Assembly: GCF_001039355.2 (NCBI RefSeq)
Contig: NW_019775539.1
Span: 183,967 to 247,966, forward strand
DNA length: 64,000 nucleotides
Direction: 5' to 3'
Origin: Lingula anatina
Lineage: Eukaryota > Brachiopoda > Lingulata > Lingulida > Lingulidae
The translations under genes and the position numbers were made by a program. The notes below the pieces were generated by a model. It did no database searches, had not been told where the DNA came from, and saw only the letters and a program-made list of their open reading frames with translations. This document shows positions 25,001 through 36,000 of the stretch, piece by piece. How positions within the stretch are numbered: position 1 is the stretch's first letter; every line of letters begins with the position of its first letter.

Positions 25001-26282
25001 CTAAGATGCAAGTTTTAGTGACTCAGACCTTATCAGCTATAAATGAATAGCATTTCATATACTACATATACTTCTTCATAGTATTGTTTAATTTCTGTAT
25101 TGACTCAATACTTTGTGTATAACGCTTTGCTGCCGTTCAGTACAAATGTGATTATCCAAATACGAAACATTTGTGTACATAACCAATTTATGATGCTATG
25201 CGCTTTTTCAAATACTCCTTTGATGCCATCAGGTAACTGATAGAGATGAAGTTCGACTTGCTGATGTGGGACTGACAAAACCGCAGTGTGACATCACTGG
25301 TACACTATGTGGAACACTGGTTTACATGGCACCAGAAATTCTGAAGAAGGAAAAGTACGGAGCACCATCAGATATGTTTGCAATTGGGGTCATGCTTTGG
25401 GAAATGTGGTATGGGAAACGTGCCTACAATCTGCCTTGCTTTGAGAACTTCGAAAATATATCAGATTTTTTGAAGGTGAGTTATACTTCATTGAATGAGT
25501 TACTGTTAAATCGGTGCGCACTGAATATGCTTCAGAGAAGTATATCGTCTCTGGCATATTTCATCATAAAATTCATTTGACAAAAGGGGAAATTGGTCTC
25601 ACTCGAGTTTAAGAATCAGGAACTACTGCAAATAACTTTTACACATTTATTTGGTGGGCATTGGTAGAGATGGTAAATTGTACGTATTCTGAAGCCCACG
25701 GTGATTAACATAAATGTAGCCATTTATATTACATGAGTGAAAGTTTCTAGGAATATACCTGATTTCGGGATTTTTGGTTTTCATTTGATAGATTATTTCA
25801 TATGGTCTAAATAAGGATGAGAAGTAAGCGCTAAGAAATTGCAAGTTACGTTTTCAGGATTTTCAGTGTCTTCAACTTTCACACGTGATTTAAATATCTG
25901 GGTTTCAAAAAACAGATTTACCCTCCTTAATCTCCCTATAACACCAGTTTAAACCGAATACTGATCTGCTCTCAAAAACTTTGACTAAACTCAAACAAAA
26001 AACAATTAAACGGGAGAGATTGTAAACCATTAAGATTTAACACTTTTCCCTGTTGTGAATACATATACTTCATATTGTGAGAAAGGGGCTTTAACATTTG
26101 ACTTTAATTTCCAGCTTGACTGGACATCACTTATTATCCTTAAGGGTTTTACACCGCCGCCGTCCATGTGGTGCGAGAAGTTAGGAAAGCTGCTTTCCCC
26201 CACACCATCTGAAAGACCAACAGCAAGCCAAATAGAGAGATTTCTTGCAGAAGAAACCCACAAAAGATTCCGTCATAATTAA
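19016..26282 (+). CDS. Dynamin-like GTPase fused to a predicted active protein kinase (DSTYK-like), 10 coding exons
   Basis: Coding exons: 19016-19207, 19460-19667, 20091-20380, 20814-20954, 21787-22032, 22997-23109, 23298-24443, 24663-24969, 25233-25475, 26115-26282. All introns are GT/AG, phases agree, and the product is 1017 residues. The GTPase has P-loop GETGAGKS (134-141), DSPG (237-240) and NKWD (319-322). A coiled-coil region follows, with a hydrophobic stretch at about 579-608, then the kinase: glycine loop GTFGEV (736-741), lysine K757, HRDLKPEN from 872, DVG in place of DFG (892-894), MAPE ending at 916. All catalytic residues are present; only the DFG phenylalanine is changed. It is the paralogue of the divergent gene at 3.5-14 kb. 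Both have exactly 400 coding nucleotides before the P-loop exon and matching intron phases there. The closest named family is DSTYK; substrate and pathway are unknown. Confidence 0.9.
21308..21660 (+). mobile_element. Diverged copy of the TTAA-type MITE
   Basis: This stretch, in the intron before exon 5 of the kinase gene, matches 52287-52631 in order: GGGATAATAA, TTTTCCTG, ACCAATGGT, a T-rich segment, AAGAGATTATT, and AGTTGTT.ACAATGT..TAATTGTGAAATAT. The terminal repeats are eroded and a T-rich expansion (21405-21470) lies inside. Confidence 0.65.
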
Positions 26283-26339
26283 TTTCCAGAATATTGTGGA
26301 TAGCAACACAATCTCAATATGGACACCTTCTTTCTAGAC

Positions 26340-27250
26340 ATAGACTGATAAAGATTAATGAATTTTGAGGGGGATATGTTGGCCCAGGCTCTGAAGACAC
26401 TTTGGATTAGCTAGAGCATTTCTGGTAAAGGGGAGATCCTTTGCCACTTGATTTCCAATATCTTGCCACAGGTTTTCAATGGGGTTTTGCATCTGATGAT
26501 TGGGCAGGCCAGTCCACCCTATTGATACCACTCTTGCACTGCCCTGGCCCTGTGTGGTGTAGTGTTATCATCTTGAAATATGTAAGGGGGTTCCTGTCCA
26601 ATAAGATTTATCAGACCTACGAACCTTCAGACTATCGAGATGCCTCTGTCCGGGCAATGGTTCTTGTAGCCCATGTCACTCCTCTGCATCTGTTTACCAA
26701 GTGATGGGTGGCTACCTCCTGTCAATCCTGCTGTGAAAACCTGAAGCATGGAGCCTTCTTTGTACAGTTATTGTGCTAATTACAACCTGCAAACTGCGCG
26801 ACCATTGCAATGTTAATTCCCTGCAGGGCTTAAACCTCCTAAGCCTTGACAGCATAAAAAGGCCCCTGTCGTCTCTGGTATTAGTCATCCTTGGGCTGCG
26901 ACTTCGATGTAATTTATGGGCATCACCAGTGTCCTCCATCCTTCTGTAAACCCTATACACAGGCTGATGAGATACACCATATCTGGAAGCTAACTGGGTA
27001 ACATTGATAACCTCCTCCCTCAGAGAAACAGTTTCATTTCTTTCATTTGTGATCTCCCGTACCTACATCATGATGGCAACGTGACAGTTAGCAGAACCAG
27101 TTAGAGGCACCTTTCATAGTACACATGGATGAAAACTCATCACTGGTAAAGCAAGCATTAAACCAAAAAAAAACTTGTTGAACAAACAGGTCCCCCATGT
27201 CACATAGAGCACTATTCACACAGGGGGTGCAATACTTATGTCACCCTCTG
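26340..27250 (-). mobile_element. Second Tc1/mariner relic (broken transposase)
   Basis: On the minus strand, 26712-27055 encodes the N-terminal helix-turn-helix of a Tc1-type transposase (VTQLASRYGVSHQPVYRVYR, then a GRPR-hook-like basic stretch). Around 26440-26600 the catalytic part appears in shifting frames (QDDNTTPHRARAV, DWPAQS). Material between these blocks is missing. The outer flank at 27220-27245 has GTGCAATACTTATGTCACCC, resembling a Tc1 terminus. It is a different lineage from the 4.2 kb copy. Confidence 0.75.
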
Positions 27251-29284
27251 TGCATTCTAATCACCATGTCCATTTGGCATTTTCTGGGCAGGTAATGATT
27301 AAATGTTGAATCATATATCGTTTTTTTAATGAATAGAAATTCATAACCAGTAGGACGTTCACTGTTGCACAATATGATTTTTTTTTTTCAAAAATAATTT
27401 GTCATGTTTTCTATGAAATTTGATTAATTTGATTTTTTTTAATTTTAATTTTTCTTTTACTATTCAACTAACCTAGTCTTTTTTTCTGTTCCTTTGAATA
27501 ATTTTTTTTTTAGTCAATGCACATATAACTTGTTATCTTTGATACCTAGTATTGCCAGCTTTTGAAAACAATTATATGCATGTGGTTATGTAAAAAAATG
27601 TGTCAAGTAGCCATGATCATCGACAGAAGTAGTGTAGTCGCAGTTTGTCATAACTTAAATATTTATAGCTGGCTGTTTGGGCACTTCCTACTTTTAGCAA
27701 CATTGGTATAGAGGTGTGTTTTACATTTTTCATTTTATTTAACCTGATGTAATCACGCTGTGAACTTTTTTTTTAAATAAATGTAATGCTTCTGTGTGAT
27801 GTTGTCTTTGTTTTACAACACTGTGACCACGAAATCAAATTACTTAGAATTAATGTTTTAAAAAGTGCAGTTATGCCATGATGATTCTGTTTAACCAATG
27901 GACAGACCTGACAAAAGTGGTATAACATAACAAATGCATGAAAACTGGTAATATGCAGATTGGACTTAATTTTAAAACACAACTTTAAGTAGTCAAAAAG
28001 TGCAATGTGTACCATCATTTTATACCTCATTTAATGTGTGCACTGGGTAATCTGAATATTAGGTTGCATATGACGGAGGCCATTAGTATTGTGAGGGAAT
28101 AATAGAGGCATTGTATTCTTTCAACACATATTTTCCCAAGCATTCTCAGGTTTCTGAGTGCACTACCAGTAATTTGCCCCATTGTTATGGTCAGTGCAAA
28201 TGTTTTGCTCATACTAAAAAATTTCCAGGTGCACATTAAGTGCAAAATATTGAATGACATTCGAAGTGTATTCCTACTGCATTTTAAATATTCCCATTAT
28301 ATTCCACTAGCATTTGAAGCATTCAGAGGCATTGAAGGATTACTGAAATATTTGAGTCAATTTAAATTCAGATAAATTTAAAATATCCAGGAATATCATC
28401 ATTATAGCACTCCAACTCATTCCATCTCATGTGACTTGGATATAAGGTCAATTAAAAATCCTGAATGTGGCACAAATTTTGAATATTGCTCATCCCAGCT
28501 TTCTGCTTGATTCCTTCAGCCTCTTGATTTCAGGTAAGTGTGATAGGGGTATTACTTAAACAATTGACATTCCTTCCTTAAACCAATACTTTTGTGTAAC
28601 CCTAGCCTGTACTAACCAACAGGACCCTGTTCTCCCATGATTTCCATAACTACCATCCATGCCTCACCAATGTAAAGGTTAAAAATGAAGATGAGTTATC
28701 TGCACATTTGACAGTTGTAGCTGACTTGCATCCTAGTTACAGTTTACAAGAAACATCTTGTTTGTCAAGCAGTTGTCGTTAGTTATCCTACGTAAAATGG
28801 GTCCCAGGCCATGAACAAATTCAGTATAAACATGTTAAAGTTAAAGCTTAAACTACATTTTAGGACTCATTCACCCAACATCCATATCATTTTAAAGAAA
28901 CATACAACTTTTCTACTAGTATCATCCCCTCCTTCAAGAAGCAATACTGATAAGTGCCAGTTTCCTCCCCGAGTTGAACTGACATTATGGCTGCAGCATT
29001 CACAGTTATAACAATCCTGTGTAATCAATTCAAAAACAAAAAAAACTATTATTTTTTAAACCGCAAAGTGCACTAAATAATTTCCTTGTAGCAAAAATAT
29101 AAACAATAGTATACTTGTGCACTTTAGACTACTTGGCATCTTCCATTTCATCAAGTCACATGCTTCAGTAGGGATCAGAGATTTTGATATTTTATTTCTA
29201 ACATCGTGTACAGCAACAGGAATCACTGGTTAACTTCCATTATTAAATAAAACAATTCTGACCCAGTTTTTCTTTCAAATTTCA

Positions 29285-29290
29285 TTTATT
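29285..29290 (-). terminator. EIF2AK1: Candidate poly(A) signal of EIF2AK1
   Basis: AATAAA on the minus strand, about 810 bases downstream of the stop codon. Position and orientation fit, but no transcript evidence is available from sequence alone. Confidence 0.4.
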
Positions 29291-29627
29291 GACAGCAAAA
29301 CATAACAGGGTAAAAATCACAAACAGGGTACGTATAATGCCCTAAGAAACCAATAAAACGTTTTTGTCCTCTTTGAAACAAACATCACAAAAGCAGTAGA
29401 AAACACTGTGAACTTTCACACTTAAACAGAAATATGTACGAAACCATGAGCACTTTCACCTGTGCACTGCAATGATTTCCATACCCTTGCTCAGATCTGT
29501 TGGATACCATGTAACCTTATAAGATACCATTCATCATCTTCTGAAAAACATGTTTAATTCTTAGTCATTTTACTTGGAACTAAATTTAATACTGTCTCAC
29601 TTAATCGGACACTCAAAACTATCTAGC

Positions 29628-29786
29628 CAGGGGCGGATCCAGATATATTTTCTAACAGTCTTCCAAATTATAAAATCCGTCCCCATTTTTGACTGTCTTC
29701 CACGAGAAGAAATAAGATACCCGATATAAACTTGAAAATCTGACAGACTTCCAGAAGACCCAGAAGATGTCCTAAATCCGCCCCTG
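29628..29786. mobile_element. Short MITE with CAGGGGCGGAT ends
   Basis: The left end reads CAGGGGCGGATCCAG. The right end reverse complements to CAGGGGCGGATTTAGG. It is about 159 bases long with no coding capacity. A CAG start is typical of hAT-type ends, but I see no matching 8-base target duplication. Confidence 0.65.
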
Positions 29787-30096
29787 CAAGCAATCATGTC
29801 AGCAGTACCAGTTTCCATTTTGTACCTAGGACTGCTTGAGGATAACAAATGCCCTAAATCTGGAGCTTATTATCCATCCAAAAACCCTCAAGATAAGCAT
29901 AGCCCAACTATAAGTAAAAGGTCTAGCCCCTGTTTCACACAACATCTTCTAAAATATTGAAAGTTGGTGTAAGGTTTCTGGCCAAGATTTTTAATTTGAC
30001 CCCCAAGTTAAAATAAGTAGTAGTCAAATGAATGAAATATTTTTATCTGATAGACAAGCAATTGTACACCAACACAAATAGTATCCATAGTATTTC

Positions 30097-33000
30097 TTAT
30101 ACAACTGGTGACTGTATATCAATCTGCAAAGCTTCCAGCAATGCTTCTTTCTCAGCTAGTTTATCTTTAAGATTTGCAATCTCGTCAATTTGCTTTGTGA
30201 TTGTATTCCTCAGTGACTTGATAATCTGATCTTTGCTCAGGAAAAGTTCGCTCTGCAGTACATCAGTGGCAGATGGGCGCCTGACAGGAGCCGGGTTTGT
30301 CAGCAGATCTATTGTTTGAGCCTAAAGTAAACAAATTCAAACATATGCATTTATAAAAGTCCATAATCTACAAAATTGAAATTAATTATGTTTCAGAAAA
30401 GTGATGAAATGATTTGTTGGCATACCTAAATAAATCACAATTCACAGTTTGATTTTGAAAATATTTTTAAGATTACCAAATTTGAATCGATTACATGGTG
30501 AAATGGAGTAATAAATGTACAAAACAAATTAATGTCTAGACTGGCCAACTCAATTTTAAATTCTACTTCTGCTACACTAGTACTTCCATGCATCCCATAA
30601 TATTAGTTATCAATACTCACAATGATTGGCCAGTTTGTCCTGATCACCTGGGGAATGACTTCAGTGCTGCCACCTTTCAGAGCCATCAGACACTGTATTC
30701 TCTCCATCTCTGTCCCAAATGGATGAAACAGTTCAAACAATATCACACCTAGGCTGTACATGTCACTCTAAAATAAGATTGGTGGTGATATCTAATCAAT
30801 TCTACACATTCTTAATATTTCTTTTTTCCAATATACCCTCCACTAATCTTGAATTCCATTCGACACTTCAACCTCCGTGATCTATTTATATTTTAATTTC
30901 AAAATATCAATTAAATGCGATTGATAAATCAAGATGAGAAACCAACAACACTAATTATTAAGCTTAAGAATTGGATTTTTTTATGATGCATACTCTATGA
31001 GACCATAATCATTCTTGTGCACACATATACTGAACAATAATGAATTCAGAAATTTTCCTGGTTTTCATTCACTTTCTTAGGGTTCACAGATGCAATTCAT
31101 GTTCAAAAAGTCACCTTGGGAACTATGAAAAATAAAAAGGCTCAAGCTTACGTGAAGAAAAAATCTAGTTTTTATTGACTACTCAAAGTCCACTCCACCC
31201 TGTGGCAGGTTGAGGTCCATTGCCCCAGTGTAAATACTCACCTTGCTATCATAACATGATCCAGCTAGTTGCTCAGGTGCAGCATAAATACTGGTACCTA
31301 TCCCTGAGGTGTACGGGGTCTCATTGCTGGAACTCCATGCAGCTGACACTAAAATCAAACACAGTGTTCAAATCATTTTTATTTTATTTTATTTTTTAAA
31401 AATAATACCAGAATTGATTTTATTGAATTTTTCACTACATGCATAATTTTACCACTTTGTTAAAAACCATTCCCTTCAATTCCAAGCCAATTATATAAGT
31501 CATATTTTACATTTCTAGTAATTATTGGTCAAGTGTTGGTCAAACAAACAAAATATAAATTTTTTTAACTTTTTCAAATTAGAGTCATATTGTGGAGAGA
31601 CCAGGGGATGGTAATAAGTCTGGCACTTGTTAATAATAATTCATAGCCCCACACATGTAGCAGCTTAAGTTTTATACTCTGCATGGAGGTGAAATCTATT
31701 TATGACCAGACAAATCCATACGGACCAGGCATAAATTGCTGGCTGATCATTGGATCATCAGGTTTAAAAACCAATTTCTTCACTTTTATTTATATTCTAG
31801 ATGAATTTTCACTTAAATTTACCATCAAAAATTAAAAATTAAGTCCACTGTATGAACATTAGGTCAGTCAATTTGGTGTTTTACTGTATACTTTTAGATG
31901 CAAAGAGATAAAATATAAGAAATATTTTTCTCTCACTTGTATTTTTTCCAAAAGGACTGAGTGGGAACATGGTAGGGCTCTCCAGTAGGATATCTTCCCT
32001 CGTCAAACCAAAGTCTCCAATCTTCACCTGAAGCTTGTCCCCATGGAGGAATATATTCCTTGGCTAAAACAATTCATATGAAAAGATATGGTCATAAATA
32101 ATAACTAAAATATATGATGGTAGTGAAAGTTTTCAATCAAGAAAAGTAAGAAAAGCTGGCCAAGTCATGTTGACAGAGACACAGGTCTTTCATATTCAAG
32201 TTGGTTCAGTCATAGCTGGGGAGCCTGCAGGAGAACCTGTCTTGAGTGATGAAGGTTGACAATGATTTATCAAGAAAATAATGCTAAGCACTCTGAGTTT
32301 CAGAGGTGACTGCTAATGCATGCAAGTCTCCAGTAACCACTGAATTCTAGGGTGGCTAGAAATATCAAGGAATTGGGGGGGGATGTCCAAGGGTTCAGTC
32401 AGAATCAAAATTTATATTTAAAAAAAATTCCCTTTTTTTGGAATTGCTGGCAACAGGTATGTACATATAAAGAATCTAAAACACACCTTGAGGTCTCTGT
32501 GTATTAATCCCTGTGAATGTATGTACTCCGCCCCTTTAAATATCTGCTTGGCAATCCACATCAGTTCCTCCACCTCCACAACAGAGAATGGATCTGAAAA
32601 CAAAAAAAAAAGAGCAAATGTAGAGGGTTTTTAGATCATCAGTCTGAAAATAAAAGTTACATATTTACTTTACTGCACAAAATCTTTTCACCCAATTCTC
32701 GATTTTTTATGCAAGGTTGTTGGAACCTTTCTGTCACCTAGTCCAGTTTTGTATATATATTGGATGCATAAATGCGTGTCTGTGAGTGCACATGTATGTG
32801 TGTGTGCATAAAAACATTTATATTATATTATATGTTTAATTCAAATCACCACAGTCCTACCCTGTCCAGCCTGTAAACAACCGTTCCTCTCACTGAGCCA
32901 CTCCCCCAGTGTGTGGGAGCAGAGCTGCATCTGGATATACAGAGTCACTTTATTTGTCACAAAAGTTTCACAGGGCACTGCAGTGTGCATAATACTGTGT

Positions 33001-36000
33001 ATCTCACTGTCTATCAACCCATCCCCTGCTAGAGATGGCTCATGGCTTTGGCTCCTCCTGGGAAGATGGTGCCGCTGCCATAATCTTTTAGTTCTACTGC
33101 TGGGTATATCAGCCATAGCTCCAACGGGAAAAGTCCCGAGAGTTTTATTAGCACTCCAGTTCTTTAATCTGGGTTCATTGCTCTCTGCGTTTGTGGAAGA
33201 ACTTGTAGGATCAGTGGACAAGAATACAGCATCATCCTCTTCATGAGAGTCTACAGTCATATGCTTGGTTCTCTCAACTAATCTTTGCATTTCTGGTACA
33301 AATAAAGCATTCAAATTTGGAACCAAAGGACTATAAGGTAGGAGACTTCTGCACTTTACAGACTCCACTTTTTTGCTAGTCTCAGTTGTTTTATTTGGAC
33401 TCCTTGAGTATTTATATTTTAGTTTAGTGGTAACTTGTCTGCGCATTGATGTCTCAGTGTTAGTCTCAATTTTAAGGTTCTCCTCTTGCATTGAGGTGAC
33501 CTTGATGCTGTCTTCAAACACAATACTTGTTCCACTGTACTCCTCCCCATAACCTCCAGGGTCTGCATCCTGGGGCGAGGCTGAGAAAGATTCTTGGTCA
33601 AAGTTATTACTGTCGCTGCTTTCTTCTGAATCGGACATACTTGAAAGTGGAATAATAAATAGCTAGCTCCTTCACAATTCCAATTTGGGTTGTCAACTGA
33701 GAGTAAATTTAATTCACATCTTTATCTGATTTGCTACTGTGGAAATCAAAATTTTCAAACTATATTTCACAAAGAAAGCATAATTAATACAGGGTTTTCA
33801 CATTTTCAATTCTTGATCTACAGCAACAGCTCTAAATATAATATTGCTGATATCAAAAGCAATTTTAATCACATAATAGAGAATACAAAAAGAAAAAAAA
33901 ACACTTACTCATCCAGATCTCTGATTGGTGTGCTTGGTAAAGGACCCTGGGGTGGTTTGGCTGACATTGTGGGGGTCTGTTCCAGCCAGGCAGCATTATA
34001 GCCCACTATGTACTGGTGACTTAAGTTGGCTAAAACTTTCACCTCTCTGAGAATCTGTAAACGAACACTGCAAGGTAACTGATGTTTCTAACTACAAAAC
34101 AAGTGATATACTATTTCAAAAAATAAAATCTTTATGAGTCACATTTGCTGTACTGTAAAAGAGCAGCAACCCGGCTACCAGAGCCAAGTGGAAACTCATC
34201 CATACTACCCTTTAACACAGGAATAGAATTGGAAAAAAATCAAATAAGCATTTGTGAAAATTTGATCATGGCAAAACTCTCCTGGATGTCATGCACACAA
34301 AGAGATTTCAAAATGAAGAAGCTGGTACACATCAGTTCAGGCTATTCATTGTATACTGGCCACTTTTCTTTATCACAGTGAAAAATTTGAGATGTTACAA
34401 CTCACCTTCACCCACCCCTCTGGCTGATTGGGTTTCAATCTAATTTTCTTCACTGCATACTCACACCCATCTAACTTGTGCTTGACCTGCAGTACAGCAA
34501 AAATAAAGTTTAAGTATAAATCATAATTAATATCTTACTAACAAATTATACACAATGTGTCTACAAAATTTATTTGAATTCTAACATCAGCCTCAAGTAC
34601 ATAAAACACACATGTAATATTTTTAGTCCAGAAATTAACTCAAGAAAATGTGTGCGTGTATATATTATTCTTTAATTCAATGCCCAATAATGTAATGTAC
34701 TTGTGAGAATAGGGTTATGTAACACTACACAGGCCTACAGGCAAGGGGGCTTTGGGTTGGTCCAAGTAAACTTATAACTAGGAAATGGTCCACTCTGAGT
34801 CAATATTCTGCCCAGGTTTTGGTTGCTCATCCATTGAAATCAATGAGGTTAAGCTTGGTTTTTGTGGTTAGGAGATAAGGTGATCAATTTAATTTCAACA
34901 CCATAGGTTCTATCATGACAGAATTGAAAATTGAAGCATGTGTCAGTTCTGCAGCCACATGGATCACTTTTCAACCAACCCCCCCCCCCCACCTCCAGTT
35001 GAAATTTTTGGCTATAGACCTGGGGCCAATTCCATAAAACCATTCTAAGCCCTAGTTGGTTGCTAAACTTCATTCTATCTCTAGTTACCTACTAAATCTA
35101 TTCCATAAAACCATTCTAAGCCTAGTATAGTTCTAAGTTTCATGCTAAAGTTAGAGTAGGTCTGGGTCTCTTCTAAATCACTAGTATCATTCTAATTCAT
35201 TTCTACCCACACCTCCGAGGTGTAAGGATGGCCAGGAGAATATTAGAAATAGTGGAACTCCGCAGAGCAATGCGGCGGGACGAGTGTTTCGGGATAGAAG
35301 GAATCCATTGGACATTTTTGATGATGTGTAACTTGTAAAAAGATACCGATTTTCCAGAGAAGGCATTTTGCTCATAACTGACATTGTCAAAAATGACATA
35401 ACTCATCCAACCAGGAGAAATCATGCCTTATTACCATGCCAGCAGGTAATGATAGCCCTGCAATACTATGCAACAGGCACATTCCAATATGTTGTTGGGG
35501 ACCCTTTGCAAGTGTCCCAGCAAACCGCTTGGCGTGCAATTCATCATGTATCAAATGCTCTTGCAGCAAGGATTGGGGATTATGTGGAATTTCCAAATGC
35601 ACAAAATATGGCCAACATCAAAGATGGGTTCTATAGGATGAGAAACATACACTTCCCAGGTGTGATAGGTTGTGTTGATGGTACTCACATTTGGATTAAC
35701 ACCCCTCACTGTTACGAAGCTGACTATGTGAACAGAAAAGGATATCATTCAATCAATGTGCAAGTTATCTGTGACCACAAAATAAATAATTTTAAATAAC
35801 ACAATAAAGAGATTTTCTTGTGTTGAATAACTGGGCTTTCGTTGTCTCTTCCCTGAAGTTGCCATTTTGACCCCTTTTTGTATAGGGCTTTTATAGAATA
35901 CATGGTAATGTCTTGACCAGTACTTCCCTCAGCCTGCAATCAGCTCAACTTTCACTGTCACTGCCTTTTGTTTGGCGTAACTGACCCTGTGGTTTTGTGG

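Larger units (their letters stand above)
26283..30096. other. Convergent intergenic region between the GTPase-kinase gene and EIF2AK1
   Basis: It contains a broken Tc1 copy (26340-27250), a small MITE (29628-29786) and the likely 3' untranslated region of EIF2AK1. A canonical AATAAA on the minus strand at 29285-29290 lies about 810 bases past the EIF2AK1 stop. No coding exon is recognised in 27.3-29.6 kb. Confidence 0.5.

Noticed and set aside
32911-33246. 111-codon plus-strand frame
   Set aside because: Exact antisense shadow of the large EIF2AK1 exon.
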